The notes under the pieces are model-generated. The model worked only from the letters and a program-made list of their open reading frames with translations, did not search any database and was not told where the DNA came from. Position numbers and translations under genes: made by a program. A stretch of 64,000 bases of DNA from Rhodococcus sp. WMMA185 (GTDB taxonomy: Bacteria; Actinomycetota; Actinomycetes; Mycobacteriales; Mycobacteriaceae): contig NZ_CP017014.1 in the NCBI RefSeq assembly GCF_001767395.1, positions 2,984,501 through 3,048,500 of the forward strand. Direction: 5' to 3'. Positions 8,425 to 16,475 of this stretch are shown here, piece after piece (the first letter of the stretch is position 1; each line of letters opens with the position of its first letter).

Positions 8425-8982
8425 ATGAAAGTAAGTAGGTCCAGGCAGCTCGCTGCTGCGGTCGCACTGTCGTCTGCTGTCATCGTCGGAGCAGCATCTC
8501 CGGTGTCCGCCGCACCGAGTTCAGATCCATTGGCGCCCATCACCGCGTTCGCGGCCAGCGCCTCCGTGGGCGACCTCGCCGCCCCGCAGGGGATGAGCGG
8601 CCATACGCTGCTCGCAGCCCACAGGGCGGGAATCCCGATCTACGAAGCGGCTCAAATCAAGACCTTTTACCAGGGAGGGAAGATCGGATTCAAGAATTTC
8701 ATCGAGTACCGGCGCGTATACGACTCCAACGCGGTGGGTTCGCCCACGGCGAAATTCCTAGCGACGGGAGAGTCCCTACTCGATACCTTCTACGTTGTCG
8801 ATGCCCCCGGCGCTCGCGGAATTGGGGTAAACCCGCACGAGGTTCGTCAAGACAATGTCACCCTTCCCATGGCGTCTTTGGACACTACGCCATACAACTT
8901 CAACAAGAGTCCAGCCATCCAGCTTCCCGGCGGTGGGCCGAGCGTCGGTATCGCCTTCGTGTCAGGCTCCTCGAGCTCGTGA
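8425..8982 (+). CDS. exported protein of unknown function
   Basis: About 185 residues, with a clear Sec signal (KVSRSRQ, a hydrophobic stretch, then PVSA about residue 29). The mature part has no family I recognise. It has a region of mixed charge and aromatics (YEAAQIKTFYQGGKIGFKN) and ends in SGSSSS. Start ATG 8425 follows GAGAGGGG at good spacing. It lies 57 bases after the NHL propeller gene on the same strand, so both may be one transcript encoding two envelope or secreted proteins. No cysteines are visible in the mature region. Confidence 0.7.
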   Translation: MKVSRSRQLAAAVALSSAVIVGAASPVSAAPSSDPLAPITAFAASASVGDLAAPQGMSGHTLLAAHRAGIPIYEAAQIKTFYQGGKIGFKNFIEYRRVYDSNAVGSPTAKFLATGESLLDTFYVVDAPGARGIGVNPHEVRQDNVTLPMASLDTTPYNFNKSPAIQLPGGGPSVGIAFVSGSSSS

Positions 8983-9007
8983 AATAACCTCTCGCGCAGC
9001 GAGTATT

Positions 9008-9036
9008 GCCCCTCTCCTCGAGCCTGAGCGAGGGGC
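9008..9036. terminator. hairpin between convergent genes
   Basis: GCCCCTC (9008-9014) and GAGGGGC (9030-9036) form a 7-bp stem between the stop of the exported protein gene and the stop of the convergent lipoprotein gene. There is no T-run, so its strength is uncertain. Just downstream (9068-9095) the 6-mer GGCGCC occurs three times. Confidence 0.45.
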
Positions 9037-9080
9037 GCTACTCGCGACGCTCCCTGGCCGCTACGGGCGCCACAGGCGCC

Positions 9081-9620
9081 TCACAGGCGCCGGCAGCCGG
9101 TAATCGCCCTGATCGACGCAGCCTTGAAGGTGCCGAAGGTGATTCGGTTTCCGTCGGCACTGAAGAACGTCACATCGTGGCGTCCGGGCTGATCGACCAG
9201 CACCTCGATCTGATCAATTCCCGCCTCAGTCGCGATCTCTCGAGCCGCGTCGAGGACGGCCTGCCAGTCTGCGTCACCGATCGGTACGTCCGAGAGCAGT
9301 GACTGCGTGGTGATCGACAACCCGTCCGTGTACGCGAAGGGGCCCGGACAACCGCCCCCAGAGGTTCGCTCGCGGTGCCATCGAAATTGCACGGCGGGGG
9401 CGATCTCCGTGGTGACTTCGCCGATCTTCACCACGACGTCGGTGACCAAGCGCTCGGTATCCTCGAGCGACGGCCACGCCTGAATTTTCTCCGCCGCCTC
9501 CGCGATCTCCTCGTCACTGAAGTTGTACGGATTTTCCATCACACCACCACATCCGCTCACCAGGACCGCCGCGGAGACCGCGCCGACCACCTTCCGTACC
9601 CGCCGATTCCGCACCGTCAC
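9081..9620 (-). CDS. LppA-like lipoprotein
   Basis: A 179-residue lipoprotein. The lipobox VSGC (Cys about residue 24) follows a basic start and a short hydrophobic stretch. The body resembles the mycobacterial LppA family in size and in its two-alpha/beta-unit layout, with conserved-looking PFAYTDGLS and ITTQSLL segments. GTG at 9620 overlaps the stop of the DUF1023 hydrolase by four bases, so the two are made together. Membrane-anchored on the outer face of the cytoplasmic membrane; function unknown. Confidence 0.78.
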   Translation of the reverse strand: MTVRNRRVRKVVGAVSAAVLVSGCGGVMENPYNFSDEEIAEAAEKIQAWPSLEDTERLVTDVVVKIGEVTTEIAPAVQFRWHRERTSGGGCPGPFAYTDGLSITTQSLLSDVPIGDADWQAVLDAAREIATEAGIDQIEVLVDQPGRHDVTFFSADGNRITFGTFKAASIRAITGCRRL

Positions 9621-11323
9621 CGCACCGCCAGTTCCGGCAGACCCGCGACGATGACAGCCATGTTGTACCCGGACGTCCTGAGCTCACCGTTGCCACTGGG
9701 CCGCGGATACTCACTGTGCCCGTTGGCATCCTCCCGAAGCACACCGTCCGGTGTCGTCGCTTCTCGTACCGAGAGTTGCTCGAGGCCTGTCTGGACCGGG
9801 TCCGGACCCAGCCTGCCGAATCCGTCGACCACCGAGATGGGGTCGTCGTGTGCACGCATGACGAACCCGTGCCCCTGCACCAACCCCAGATCGGGTTCGT
9901 CGTTCGCATTTATTCCTGGCGATCCATAGAACACCGCATGGTCCACCGGCTGTCCCGGTCCCGGATCTTGCAGAGCCAAGGCCTGTGTGTACGACCCGTA
10001 GGAATGCCCGAGGGCGGTGATGTGCGGATCGGCTTTGTGCGAAGCCACGTCGATCCCCTCGTAGAACGAGGCGAGCTTCGGCGCACCTGCGACGGCCCGG
10101 TCCGATTGCCAGGAGTCGATCAGCCACCCGCGGCCCAGATCCTGATCGATGAACGGCACATCGTAGTTGCCCGGCCCGGAAGAAGTCGGCGGCTGATATC
10201 CCAACCAGGCGATCGTCGCCACGGTCTCGTTCCCCCGGCCGGCGTTGTCGAGCTGCCTCTCGGCTTCCGCCTTCAGCGCCTTTCCCTCTTCGGTCATGCC
10301 CTCGAGGGAGGAGATCGTGGTGTTGACACCCGGCGTGGTGACAGACACGTGGTCGGCGGTATCGGGATCACCCAAAGCGAATGCGGCCATTCCACGTTCT
10401 CCGGATTGCAGATCGAACAACATCAACTTTCCATCCGGGTACTCGCTGACGAGCTTCTCGAGATCGTCGAGATCCTCCAGCTTCTGCTCGACGTACCACA
10501 GCTCGGCATCGTCTGCGGTGAACAGGCCGCCGAACATGTTGTCGTCCAGGTCTGCGCGGAGCTGATCCCTCTCGGTCTCCAACCTCGTTCGCTCGTCATC
10601 GAACCGGCCCACGTTGGCCTCGTGCCGCACCCCCGCCGGGATGCCGTCACGGTTGCCGACCCACTCCGGATGTTGCTCGATGACCTCGCGTCTCTGCTGC
10701 TGCGGCATCGCGTCCCAGTACTCGCGGTTGTCGAGTGGGGAGCCGCCGGGTGGAGGCGCGGGCGCCGACAGATGCCCTTGCCGCTCACCGAAGGCGGCCG
10801 CAGCGTTGCCGTCGGCCGAATCGGGTGCTCCGATGTCGCCGCTCGCCGCCCTCTTCATGACATCGGCGGCGTCGGCATCGATATCTTCGGCCTGCCGGAT
10901 CAACGCTCTCGAAGCGGCTCGAAGTTCGGCACGAAGGCGCTCACGTCCGGCATCTGCCCCGGCGTCCTCCGGCTGACCGGGCAAGTCGGCGACATCCCCG
11001 TTGCGCGCGACGGCCATCCCGCTTGCTGCGGCCGATTCTCTGATTCGGCCGAGTTCCTTCTTCAGGTGTACGACCGCATCGAGGGTCTCTCCTGCCACCT
11101 GCTTCACCGCGCCGATCGCAGCGGACTCGTGGGTCAGGTCATCGGCTATCACCTGGAACTGCGTGCGTGCCGCCTCCGCTGCCTCGCCGCGCCACTGCGG
11201 CAAACGTCCGACGTCGTCCAGACGTCTGCGCACATCCGCGATCGCCCGCAACCGCGACGTGAGCGACTGCTCCAATTGTTCCAGGGCCACGGTGTCCCAC
11301 TGCGCAATGTCGTCGAGATCCAC
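9617..11323 (-). CDS. DUF1023 alpha/beta hydrolase with N-terminal WXG-like domain
   Basis: 568 residues. The N-terminal 130 residues are helical and contain LPQWRGEAAEAA, a WxG motif in a predicted helix-turn-helix, as in WXG100-type proteins. A linker of about 170 residues rich in Asp, Ala and Gln follows. The C-terminal domain is an alpha/beta hydrolase with the nucleophile elbow ALGHSYGS, of the DUF1023 type common in mycolata. No Sec signal is visible, so export, if any, would be by a type VII route. Coupled to the LppA-like gene and divergent from the EspC-like gene across 92 bases. Substrate unknown. Confidence 0.85.
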   Translation of the reverse strand: MDLDDIAQWDTVALEQLEQSLTSRLRAIADVRRRLDDVGRLPQWRGEAAEAARTQFQVIADDLTHESAAIGAVKQVAGETLDAVVHLKKELGRIRESAAASGMAVARNGDVADLPGQPEDAGADAGRERLRAELRAASRALIRQAEDIDADAADVMKRAASGDIGAPDSADGNAAAAFGERQGHLSAPAPPPGGSPLDNREYWDAMPQQQRREVIEQHPEWVGNRDGIPAGVRHEANVGRFDDERTRLETERDQLRADLDDNMFGGLFTADDAELWYVEQKLEDLDDLEKLVSEYPDGKLMLFDLQSGERGMAAFALGDPDTADHVSVTTPGVNTTISSLEGMTEEGKALKAEAERQLDNAGRGNETVATIAWLGYQPPTSSGPGNYDVPFIDQDLGRGWLIDSWQSDRAVAGAPKLASFYEGIDVASHKADPHITALGHSYGSYTQALALQDPGPGQPVDHAVFYGSPGINANDEPDLGLVQGHGFVMRAHDDPISVVDGFGRLGPDPVQTGLEQLSVREATTPDGVLREDANGHSEYPRPSGNGELRTSGYNMAVIVAGLPELAVR

Positions 11324-11415
11324 AATCCTCCCCCAGGATTCCTAGACGTCCGCGTAGCGTAACCGACGATGCACACAGGGCGCGTGCGCCCCAGTACGAA
11401 CACGAGGGGGCGCAA

Positions 11416-11736
11416 GTGAACCACTTCACCGACGTCGACACCGTCGCGCTGCGGACGGCCGCCGCGCAGTTGGACTCACTGTTCGATGACGCTTCGACAT
11501 GGCTTGCCGCCACGGACAGGGCCGTCTCCGACTCCAGCGCAGCGTGGACGCATGCCTGCGCCGCCGCGTTCGGTGAGTTCACCGCATACCTGGACAAACG
11601 CCGGGAGCTGCTGCAGCGCAACATCTCGAAGCTGTCCAACACGATCGGTGAGTGCGCGCAGCACTACGCCACACGGGACCAGGCCACCGCCAAGCGGCTC
11701 GACTCCGTCGCGCCGGCCACGAGCCTCGATCTCTAG
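11416..11736 (+). CDS. EspC/WXG100-like small secreted protein
   Basis: A 106-residue helical protein. The turn motif is SSAAWTHACAAAF, keeping the Trp of WXG but not the Gly. About 40 residues later HYATRDQA supplies a YxxxD type VII secretion signal. It is divergent from the DUF1023/WXG protein and probably shares its control region; the two may be a partner pair. Start GTG 11416 follows GAGGGGGC. Its stop shares the bases CTAG with the stop of convergent metZ. No ESX core genes are in the window, so the secretion system would be encoded elsewhere. Confidence 0.72.
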   Translation: MNHFTDVDTVALRTAAAQLDSLFDDASTWLAATDRAVSDSSAAWTHACAAAFGEFTAYLDKRRELLQRNISKLSNTIGECAQHYATRDQATAKRLDSVAPATSLDL

Positions 11737-12959
11737 CCGAGCGCTTGCCCCAAATCTGACAGCAGGTCTGCGGTGTCCTCGAGGCCCACGGACACCCGGA
11801 CTACTCCGTCTGTGATACCCACGGCCGCACGCCCTTCCGGCCCCATCGCCCGGTGGGTGGTGGTGGCCGGGTGGGTGATCAGCGACTTCGCGTCGCCGAG
11901 ATTGTTGGAGATGTTGACCAACCGAAGCGCGTCGAGGAGTTCGAACGCCCGCTTCTTCGCTTCGTTTTCTGATGCGTTCAACGCGAACGTCACCACGGTG
12001 CCGCCGGCACTCATCTGCTTCTTCGCGAGTTCGTGTTGTGGGTGCGACTCGAGGTATGGGTACTTGACCCATTCGACAGCGGAATGACCTTCCAGGAACC
12101 GTGCGATCTCGAGCGCGGAGGCGGCGGCGTGACGGACCCGGATCGGCAGCGTCTCGAGGCCCTTGAGGTGAACCCAGGCATTGAACGGGCTCAGTGCCGG
12201 ACCGGTGTGGCGCATGAGTTCCTGCACCGGGCCCTCGATGTATTCCTTCGATCCCAGGATCGCCCCACCGAGGGCTCGGCCCTGACCGTCGATGTGCTTG
12301 GTACCGGAATAGACGACGACGTCGGCACCCAATTCCAGACTGTGCTGCAATATCGGCGTCGCGAAGACGTTGTCCAGCACCACCTTTGCACCCGCGGCGT
12401 GTGCCATTTCGACGACCCGCGCAACATCGACGAGGGTCTGCATCGGGTTCGACGGCGTCTCGAAGAACACGGCAGTGGTCGGCACCGACAGCGCCTGCTC
12501 CCACTGGTCGATGTCTTCACCGTCGACGAACACCGTCTCAACGCCCCAGCGGGGAAGGATCTCGTTGCACACCACGAAGCATGAGCCGAACAGACTACGC
12601 GCGGCGACCAGACGGTCACCGGCCTTCAGTAGGGCACCGAGCGCGGTAAACACCGCCGACATGCCGCTCGCCGTGGCGAAGCAGGCCTCAGCGCCTTCGA
12701 CGAGGCGCAGCCTCTCCTCGAACATCTTCACGGTGGGGTTGCCGTACCGGGAGTAGACGAAATGATCGATGTCACCGGTGAACGACGCCTCGGCCGCACT
12801 CGCACTCTCGAAAACGAAGCCGGAGTTGAGGAAGATCGCCTCGGACGTCTCTTCGAAACCTGATCGTAGGGTTCCACCACGCACGCTGATCGTGCCCCGA
12901 CCGATGTCACTCGGCAGCGCCTTCTCAAACGCGCCACCCGAAGGAATTGAACTCACCAT
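11733..12959 (-). CDS. metZ: O-succinylhomoserine sulfhydrylase
   Basis: A PLP enzyme of the Cys/Met metabolism family, about 408 residues, that makes homocysteine from O-succinylhomoserine and sulfide. VVVYSGTKHIDGQGR contains the Schiff-base lysine. The N-terminal SRYGNPT and FETPSNPM motifs and the C-terminal GLEDTADL are typical of the family. The start is ATG 12959, overlapping the rhodanese stop. The same rhodanese-metZ order is known in Mycobacterium tuberculosis (Rv0390-Rv0391). An upstream in-frame start at 12989 lies inside the rhodanese gene and is less likely. Confidence 0.93.
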   Translation of the reverse strand: MVSSIPSGGAFEKALPSDIGRGTISVRGGTLRSGFEETSEAIFLNSGFVFESASAAEASFTGDIDHFVYSRYGNPTVKMFEERLRLVEGAEACFATASGMSAVFTALGALLKAGDRLVAARSLFGSCFVVCNEILPRWGVETVFVDGEDIDQWEQALSVPTTAVFFETPSNPMQTLVDVARVVEMAHAAGAKVVLDNVFATPILQHSLELGADVVVYSGTKHIDGQGRALGGAILGSKEYIEGPVQELMRHTGPALSPFNAWVHLKGLETLPIRVRHAAASALEIARFLEGHSAVEWVKYPYLESHPQHELAKKQMSAGGTVVTFALNASENEAKKRAFELLDALRLVNISNNLGDAKSLITHPATTTHRAMGPEGRAAVGITDGVVRVSVGLEDTADLLSDLGQALG

Positions 12960-13390
12960 TGCCTCCAAGGCAGGCCCAGCGCCCGCCAACCTACCGCTCC
13001 ACGATGACCTTCGGCATCGAGCGCGCCTTCGAAACCGTCGAGCACGTTGTACGACGGACTGATGCCCGCCGCTGTCGCGGCTTCCGCCGCACCGATGGAC
13101 CTCTGGCCCGAGCGACAGAGAAAGATCACGGGGGCGTCGTCGCCACCCGAGATCCCCGCCTCTTTCAGCTGGTCCACGAAGTTGTCGTTACGCGCACCCG
13201 ATGGATAGGTCACCCATTCGACCAGCACCGTCTGGCGGCCTAGGGACGAGATGTCGGGAACTCCGACGTACTTCCACTCGGCGTCCGTCCGCACATCGAC
13301 GAGCACGGCCCGGGGATTGTCTCGAAGTAGTTCCCATGCTTGTCTCGGAGCGATGTCGCCTGCGTAACTCACCAAGCCAGCTTTACACAA
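12953..13390 (-). CDS. rhodanese-domain protein coupled to metZ
   Basis: About 139-145 residues with one rhodanese domain. VLVDVRTDAEW is the CH2-A-like motif, and FLCRSGQRS carries the active-site cysteine in a six-residue loop that fits sulfur chemistry. It likely passes or detoxifies sulfane sulfur in support of the direct-sulfhydrylation enzyme encoded next. Start is TTG 13390 or, more typical, GTG 13372; neither has a strong ribosome site. Cytoplasmic. Confidence 0.85.
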   Translation of the reverse strand: MCKAGLVSYAGDIAPRQAWELLRDNPRAVLVDVRTDAEWKYVGVPDISSLGRQTVLVEWVTYPSGARNDNFVDQLKEAGISGGDDAPVIFLCRSGQRSIGAAEAATAAGISPSYNVLDGFEGALDAEGHRGAVGWRALGLPWRQW

Positions 13391-13420
13391 CTTCGCTGCT
13401 CCTGCCTTTTTCGAATCGGC

Positions 13421-13870
13421 TCAATCGCACACCAGCCAGTTGTCCCCATCTCGCGTCAAGCGCCAGGTAGCGGTCGACTCCTCACCGGAATCCGCGGCGC
13501 TGATCCGGACCACGGCCTGTGCCCGATTGCCGTTGACCTCGGACGACTCCACCTGTTGCAGCGTGATCTCGCCTTCCAGCCCCCTCAGTGCCGAGCGGTC
13601 GTCGGACCAGGACGGACAGACGAGCGATTCCTGCACTTCGGTGTCGTTCTGGTTGTGCGCCGCGATGAAGTCCGCAACCACCCGGTTGATGCGATCTGCC
13701 TCCGTGATGTTCTCCTCGGCCGGCGAGAGCCAGCCGGACACCACGATGATGAGCAGGATGGCGACGGTGATGGCGACGGCGGCGATGAAAGGAGTCGCCG
13801 TCACACGGCGGGGGTCCACTGGGTCGCCCCCGTCCCCCTCGCTGCGCGGCGATTCGCCCGAATCAGACAT
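13421..13870 (-). CDS. single-pass membrane protein, unknown function
   Basis: 149 residues. An acidic, Pro/Gly-rich N-terminus (1-26) is followed by one strong membrane helix (about 27-49, TPFIAAVAITVAILLIIVV), then an extracytoplasmic domain of about 100 residues containing ESLVCPSW and a terminal WLVCD. Two cysteines could form a disulfide. The layout resembles small mycobacterial proteins with a cystatin- or NTF2-like outer domain. Start ATG 13870. It lies 31 bases upstream of the rhodanese gene on the same strand, so it may be in the same transcript. Confidence 0.7.
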   Translation of the reverse strand: MSDSGESPRSEGDGGDPVDPRRVTATPFIAAVAITVAILLIIVVSGWLSPAEENITEADRINRVVADFIAAHNQNDTEVQESLVCPSWSDDRSALRGLEGEITLQQVESSEVNGNRAQAVVRISAADSGEESTATWRLTRDGDNWLVCD

Positions 13871-14022
13871 GACTTCCCTTCGAATGTTGAGGTGACTCGA
13901 GAGTAGCGAGCAGCCACTACAAATCGAATTTGTGACCCCACAAAATCGAGGCGGCTACCCACGGCACGCGACTGCCGCGACAATCGGTACGCCCCTCGTC
14001 TGCAACACCCTCGGCCACCCGA

Positions 14023-14041
14023 TTAGGCTGGGCTTAATTTA
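14023..14041 (+). promoter_or_regulatory. possible IdeR/DtxR-type iron box upstream of fprA
   Basis: TTAGGCTGGGCTTAATTTA matches 13 of 19 positions of the IdeR/DtxR consensus as I recall it (TTAGGTTAGSCTAACCTAA), with a perfect left arm and a weaker right arm. It ends 45 bases before the fprA start. Iron control of a ferredoxin reductase is plausible. The right-arm mismatches make this a weak call. Confidence 0.35.
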
Positions 14042-14086
14042 GTCTGAGGTTTCGTTGTCCGCCCATCAGAAGGTAGTTCGCTCCAG

Positions 14087-15505
14087 ATGACTGATCAGAC
14101 TCGTCCGGATTCTGCGCCGACCCAGGCCCGCCCGCTGCGCGTAGCGATAGTCGGTGCCGGCCCCGCCGGTATCTATGCAGCCGACGCACTCATGAAATCC
14201 GATACCGCGTCTGACGGCGGGATCAGCATCGACCTCTTCGAGCGGATGCCCGCACCCTTCGGCTTGATCCGGTATGGCGTCGCCCCCGACCATCCGCGCA
14301 TCAAGGGCATCGTCACCGCACTGCACAAGGTGCTCGACAAGCCGAGCGTGCGCCTTCTCGGCAACATCGATTACGGCAGCGACATCACCCTCGACGACCT
14401 GCACAGGTTCTACGACGCGGTCATCTTCTCCACCGGCGCCAACGCCGACCGCGCCCTCAACATCCCGGGCATCGATCTCGACGGAAGCTACGGCGCCGCC
14501 GACTTCGTTTCCTGGTACGACGGCCACCCCGACGTCCCGCGCGACTGGCCCCTCGACGCCGAGAAGGTCGCCGTCCTCGGTGTCGGCAACGTTGCCCTCG
14601 ATGTCGCCCGAGTTCTCGCCAAGACCGGTGACGAACTCCTCCCGACGGACATTCCCGCCAATGTCTACGAGGGCCTCAAGGCCAACAAGGCCGTGGAAGT
14701 CCATGTCTTCGGCCGCCGCGGTCCGGCCCAGGCCAAGTTCACCCCTCTCGAACTACGTGAACTCGACCACTCCCCGACCATCGAGGTCATTGTCGACCCC
14801 GAGGACATCGACTACGACGAAGGTTCGGAACAGGCCCGTCGCAATTCCAAGCAGGTCGACATGGTCGCCAACACCCTGCAGGACTGGGCCATCCGCGACG
14901 TCGGCAATCGCCCGCACAAGCTGTTCCTGCACTTCTTCGAATCGCCCGCCGAGGTGCTCGGCCAGGACGGCAAAGTCGTTGGACTGCGCACCGAACGCAC
15001 CCAACTCGATGGCACCGGCAACGTCAAGGGCACCGGAAAATTCAACGATTGGGACGTTCAAGCCGTCTACCGCGCGGTGGGCTACCTGTCGCAGAACATC
15101 GCCAAGCTTCCGTTCGACGAACAGGCAGGCACCGTCCCCAACGAGGCAGGACGCGTCATCATCGACGACACTGCCACCGGAAGTGCCCGATTCATGCCCG
15201 CCACCTACGTCACCGGGTGGATCAAGCGCGGGCCTGTCGGTTTGATCGGCCACACCAAGGGCGACGCCAACGAGACCGTTGCGAACCTACTCGAGGACCG
15301 GCCACAGTTCGCTGAGCCCGCCGACCCCAGGGAAGACGCGATCATCGAGTTCCTCGAAGGCAAGCAGGTTCCGTATACCACCTGGCAGGGCTGGTACCGC
15401 CTCGACGCGCACGAGCGCAGCCTGGGCGAGCCGGAAGGCCGCGAGCGTATCAAGGTCGTCGAGCGTGAAGACATGCTCCGGGCGAGCCAACCCGGCCAGG
15501 CCTGA
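14087..15505 (+). CDS. fprA: FprA-type ferredoxin/adrenodoxin NADP+ reductase
   Basis: A 472-residue two-dinucleotide-fold flavoprotein. VAIVGAGPAGIYAAD (residues 19-33) binds FAD and VAVLGVGNVALDVAR (161-175) binds NADPH. GWIKRGPVGLIGHTKGDA near the C-terminus is the conserved FAD-contact segment of the adrenodoxin-reductase family. It moves electrons between NADPH and ferredoxins, for example for cytochromes P450 or iron-sulfur chemistry. Length and motifs match mycobacterial FprA. Start ATG 14087; transcription probably ends at the strong hairpin just downstream. Confidence 0.93.
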   Translation: MTDQTRPDSAPTQARPLRVAIVGAGPAGIYAADALMKSDTASDGGISIDLFERMPAPFGLIRYGVAPDHPRIKGIVTALHKVLDKPSVRLLGNIDYGSDITLDDLHRFYDAVIFSTGANADRALNIPGIDLDGSYGAADFVSWYDGHPDVPRDWPLDAEKVAVLGVGNVALDVARVLAKTGDELLPTDIPANVYEGLKANKAVEVHVFGRRGPAQAKFTPLELRELDHSPTIEVIVDPEDIDYDEGSEQARRNSKQVDMVANTLQDWAIRDVGNRPHKLFLHFFESPAEVLGQDGKVVGLRTERTQLDGTGNVKGTGKFNDWDVQAVYRAVGYLSQNIAKLPFDEQAGTVPNEAGRVIIDDTATGSARFMPATYVTGWIKRGPVGLIGHTKGDANETVANLLEDRPQFAEPADPREDAIIEFLEGKQVPYTTWQGWYRLDAHERSLGEPEGRERIKVVEREDMLRASQPGQA

Positions 15506-15522
15506 GAAAGTTTGAATCGGTA

Positions 15523-15559
15523 CGAAGGGAACCTTCCTGCAAGCGGGAGGTTCCCTTCG
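15523..15559 (+). terminator. intrinsic terminator of fprA
   Basis: A 12-bp perfect stem, CGAAGGGAACCT with AGGTTCCCTTCG, extended inwards by three further pairs including one T:G. It begins 18 bases past the fprA stop. The following run is only weakly T-rich (CATTTCGG). Confidence 0.75.
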
Positions 15560-15693
15560 CCATTTCGGTCTGGGCGAGCGGGCCGGGGCACGATACTGTG
15601 AACGGGTCCTCTCACGGCTTCGCGGTGCCGGGACCCACATGTAGTCGCCCGACAGCCGTCGCCAGCTCTTTAGTACAAGGCAGGATATGAGCC

Positions 15694-16449
15694 GTGTTTG
15701 ACGCCCACGTTCACATCATCGATCCCAGGTTCCCAGTATTCGAGAATCACGGGTATCTGCCCGAGCACTTCACGATCGCCGACTACCGCGCGCGCATGGA
15801 AGGCCTCGGAGTCGATGGTGGTGCCGTGGTCACGGCCTCTTACCAGGGGACGGACTACGCCTATCTGTTGGCCGCGCTGGAAGAACTGGGCCCCGGCTGG
15901 GTTGGTGTCGCACAACTCGAGCCCGATGTCAGTGACGAGACCATTCTCGAACTGGACCGCGCGGGAGTCAGGGCTATCCGATTCAACCTCCGCCGTACCG
16001 CGACCGATCTGAAACTTCTCACCCAACAGGCTCTGCGAGCCTACGACCTTGCCGGCTGGCACGCGGAATTCTACGTGGACGCCACGCTGCTGCTTTCACT
16101 CGAGCCGGTATTCGCCAAGCTGCCCGCCGTGTGTATCGACCACCTCGGTATGTCCACCCGAGGCCTGCCGTACCTGCTCGATCTCGTCGACCGGGGCGCC
16201 CGCGTGAAAGCCACCGGATTCGGGCGAGCCACCATCGAGAACGTCGGCGGCGTACTTCGCCAGATCCACGCCGTCAATCCCGACGCCCTCATGTTCGGCA
16301 CCGACCTGCCGGGCAGCCGTGCCCGAAGAGTGTTCCAGGACAGCGACATCGACATCATCGCCGACGCCGTGGGCGCCGGCTTCACAGCCGTCATGGGCGG
16401 GAACGCCCGACGATGGTATCGCTGTGAAGCCGACGCCGGAGCTCGATAG
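15694..16449 (+). CDS. TIM-barrel metal-dependent amidohydrolase (PDC-hydrolase-like)
   Basis: A 251-residue amidohydrolase-2 type protein. MFDAHVHIID gives the N-terminal HxH metal ligands, VCIDHLG a central His, and MFGTDLPGSRA the late Asp with the loop seen in 2-pyrone-4,6-dicarboxylate hydrolase relatives. It probably hydrolyses a lactone or a C-C/C-N bond in a small carboxylate; the exact substrate is unknown. Start GTG 15694. A 188-base gap follows fprA, so it is likely expressed separately. Confidence 0.82.
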   Translation: MFDAHVHIIDPRFPVFENHGYLPEHFTIADYRARMEGLGVDGGAVVTASYQGTDYAYLLAALEELGPGWVGVAQLEPDVSDETILELDRAGVRAIRFNLRRTATDLKLLTQQALRAYDLAGWHAEFYVDATLLLSLEPVFAKLPAVCIDHLGMSTRGLPYLLDLVDRGARVKATGFGRATIENVGGVLRQIHAVNPDALMFGTDLPGSRARRVFQDSDIDIIADAVGAGFTAVMGGNARRWYRCEADAGAR

Positions 16450-16475
16450 TTACAGGACGCTACTGAGCCCTGTCG

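Noticed and set aside
9716-11362. A 548-codon plus-strand frame opposite the DUF1023 hydrolase
   Set aside because: The hydrolase frame has WxG and GHSYGS motifs and is coupled to the lipoprotein; the opposite frame has no recognisable character.
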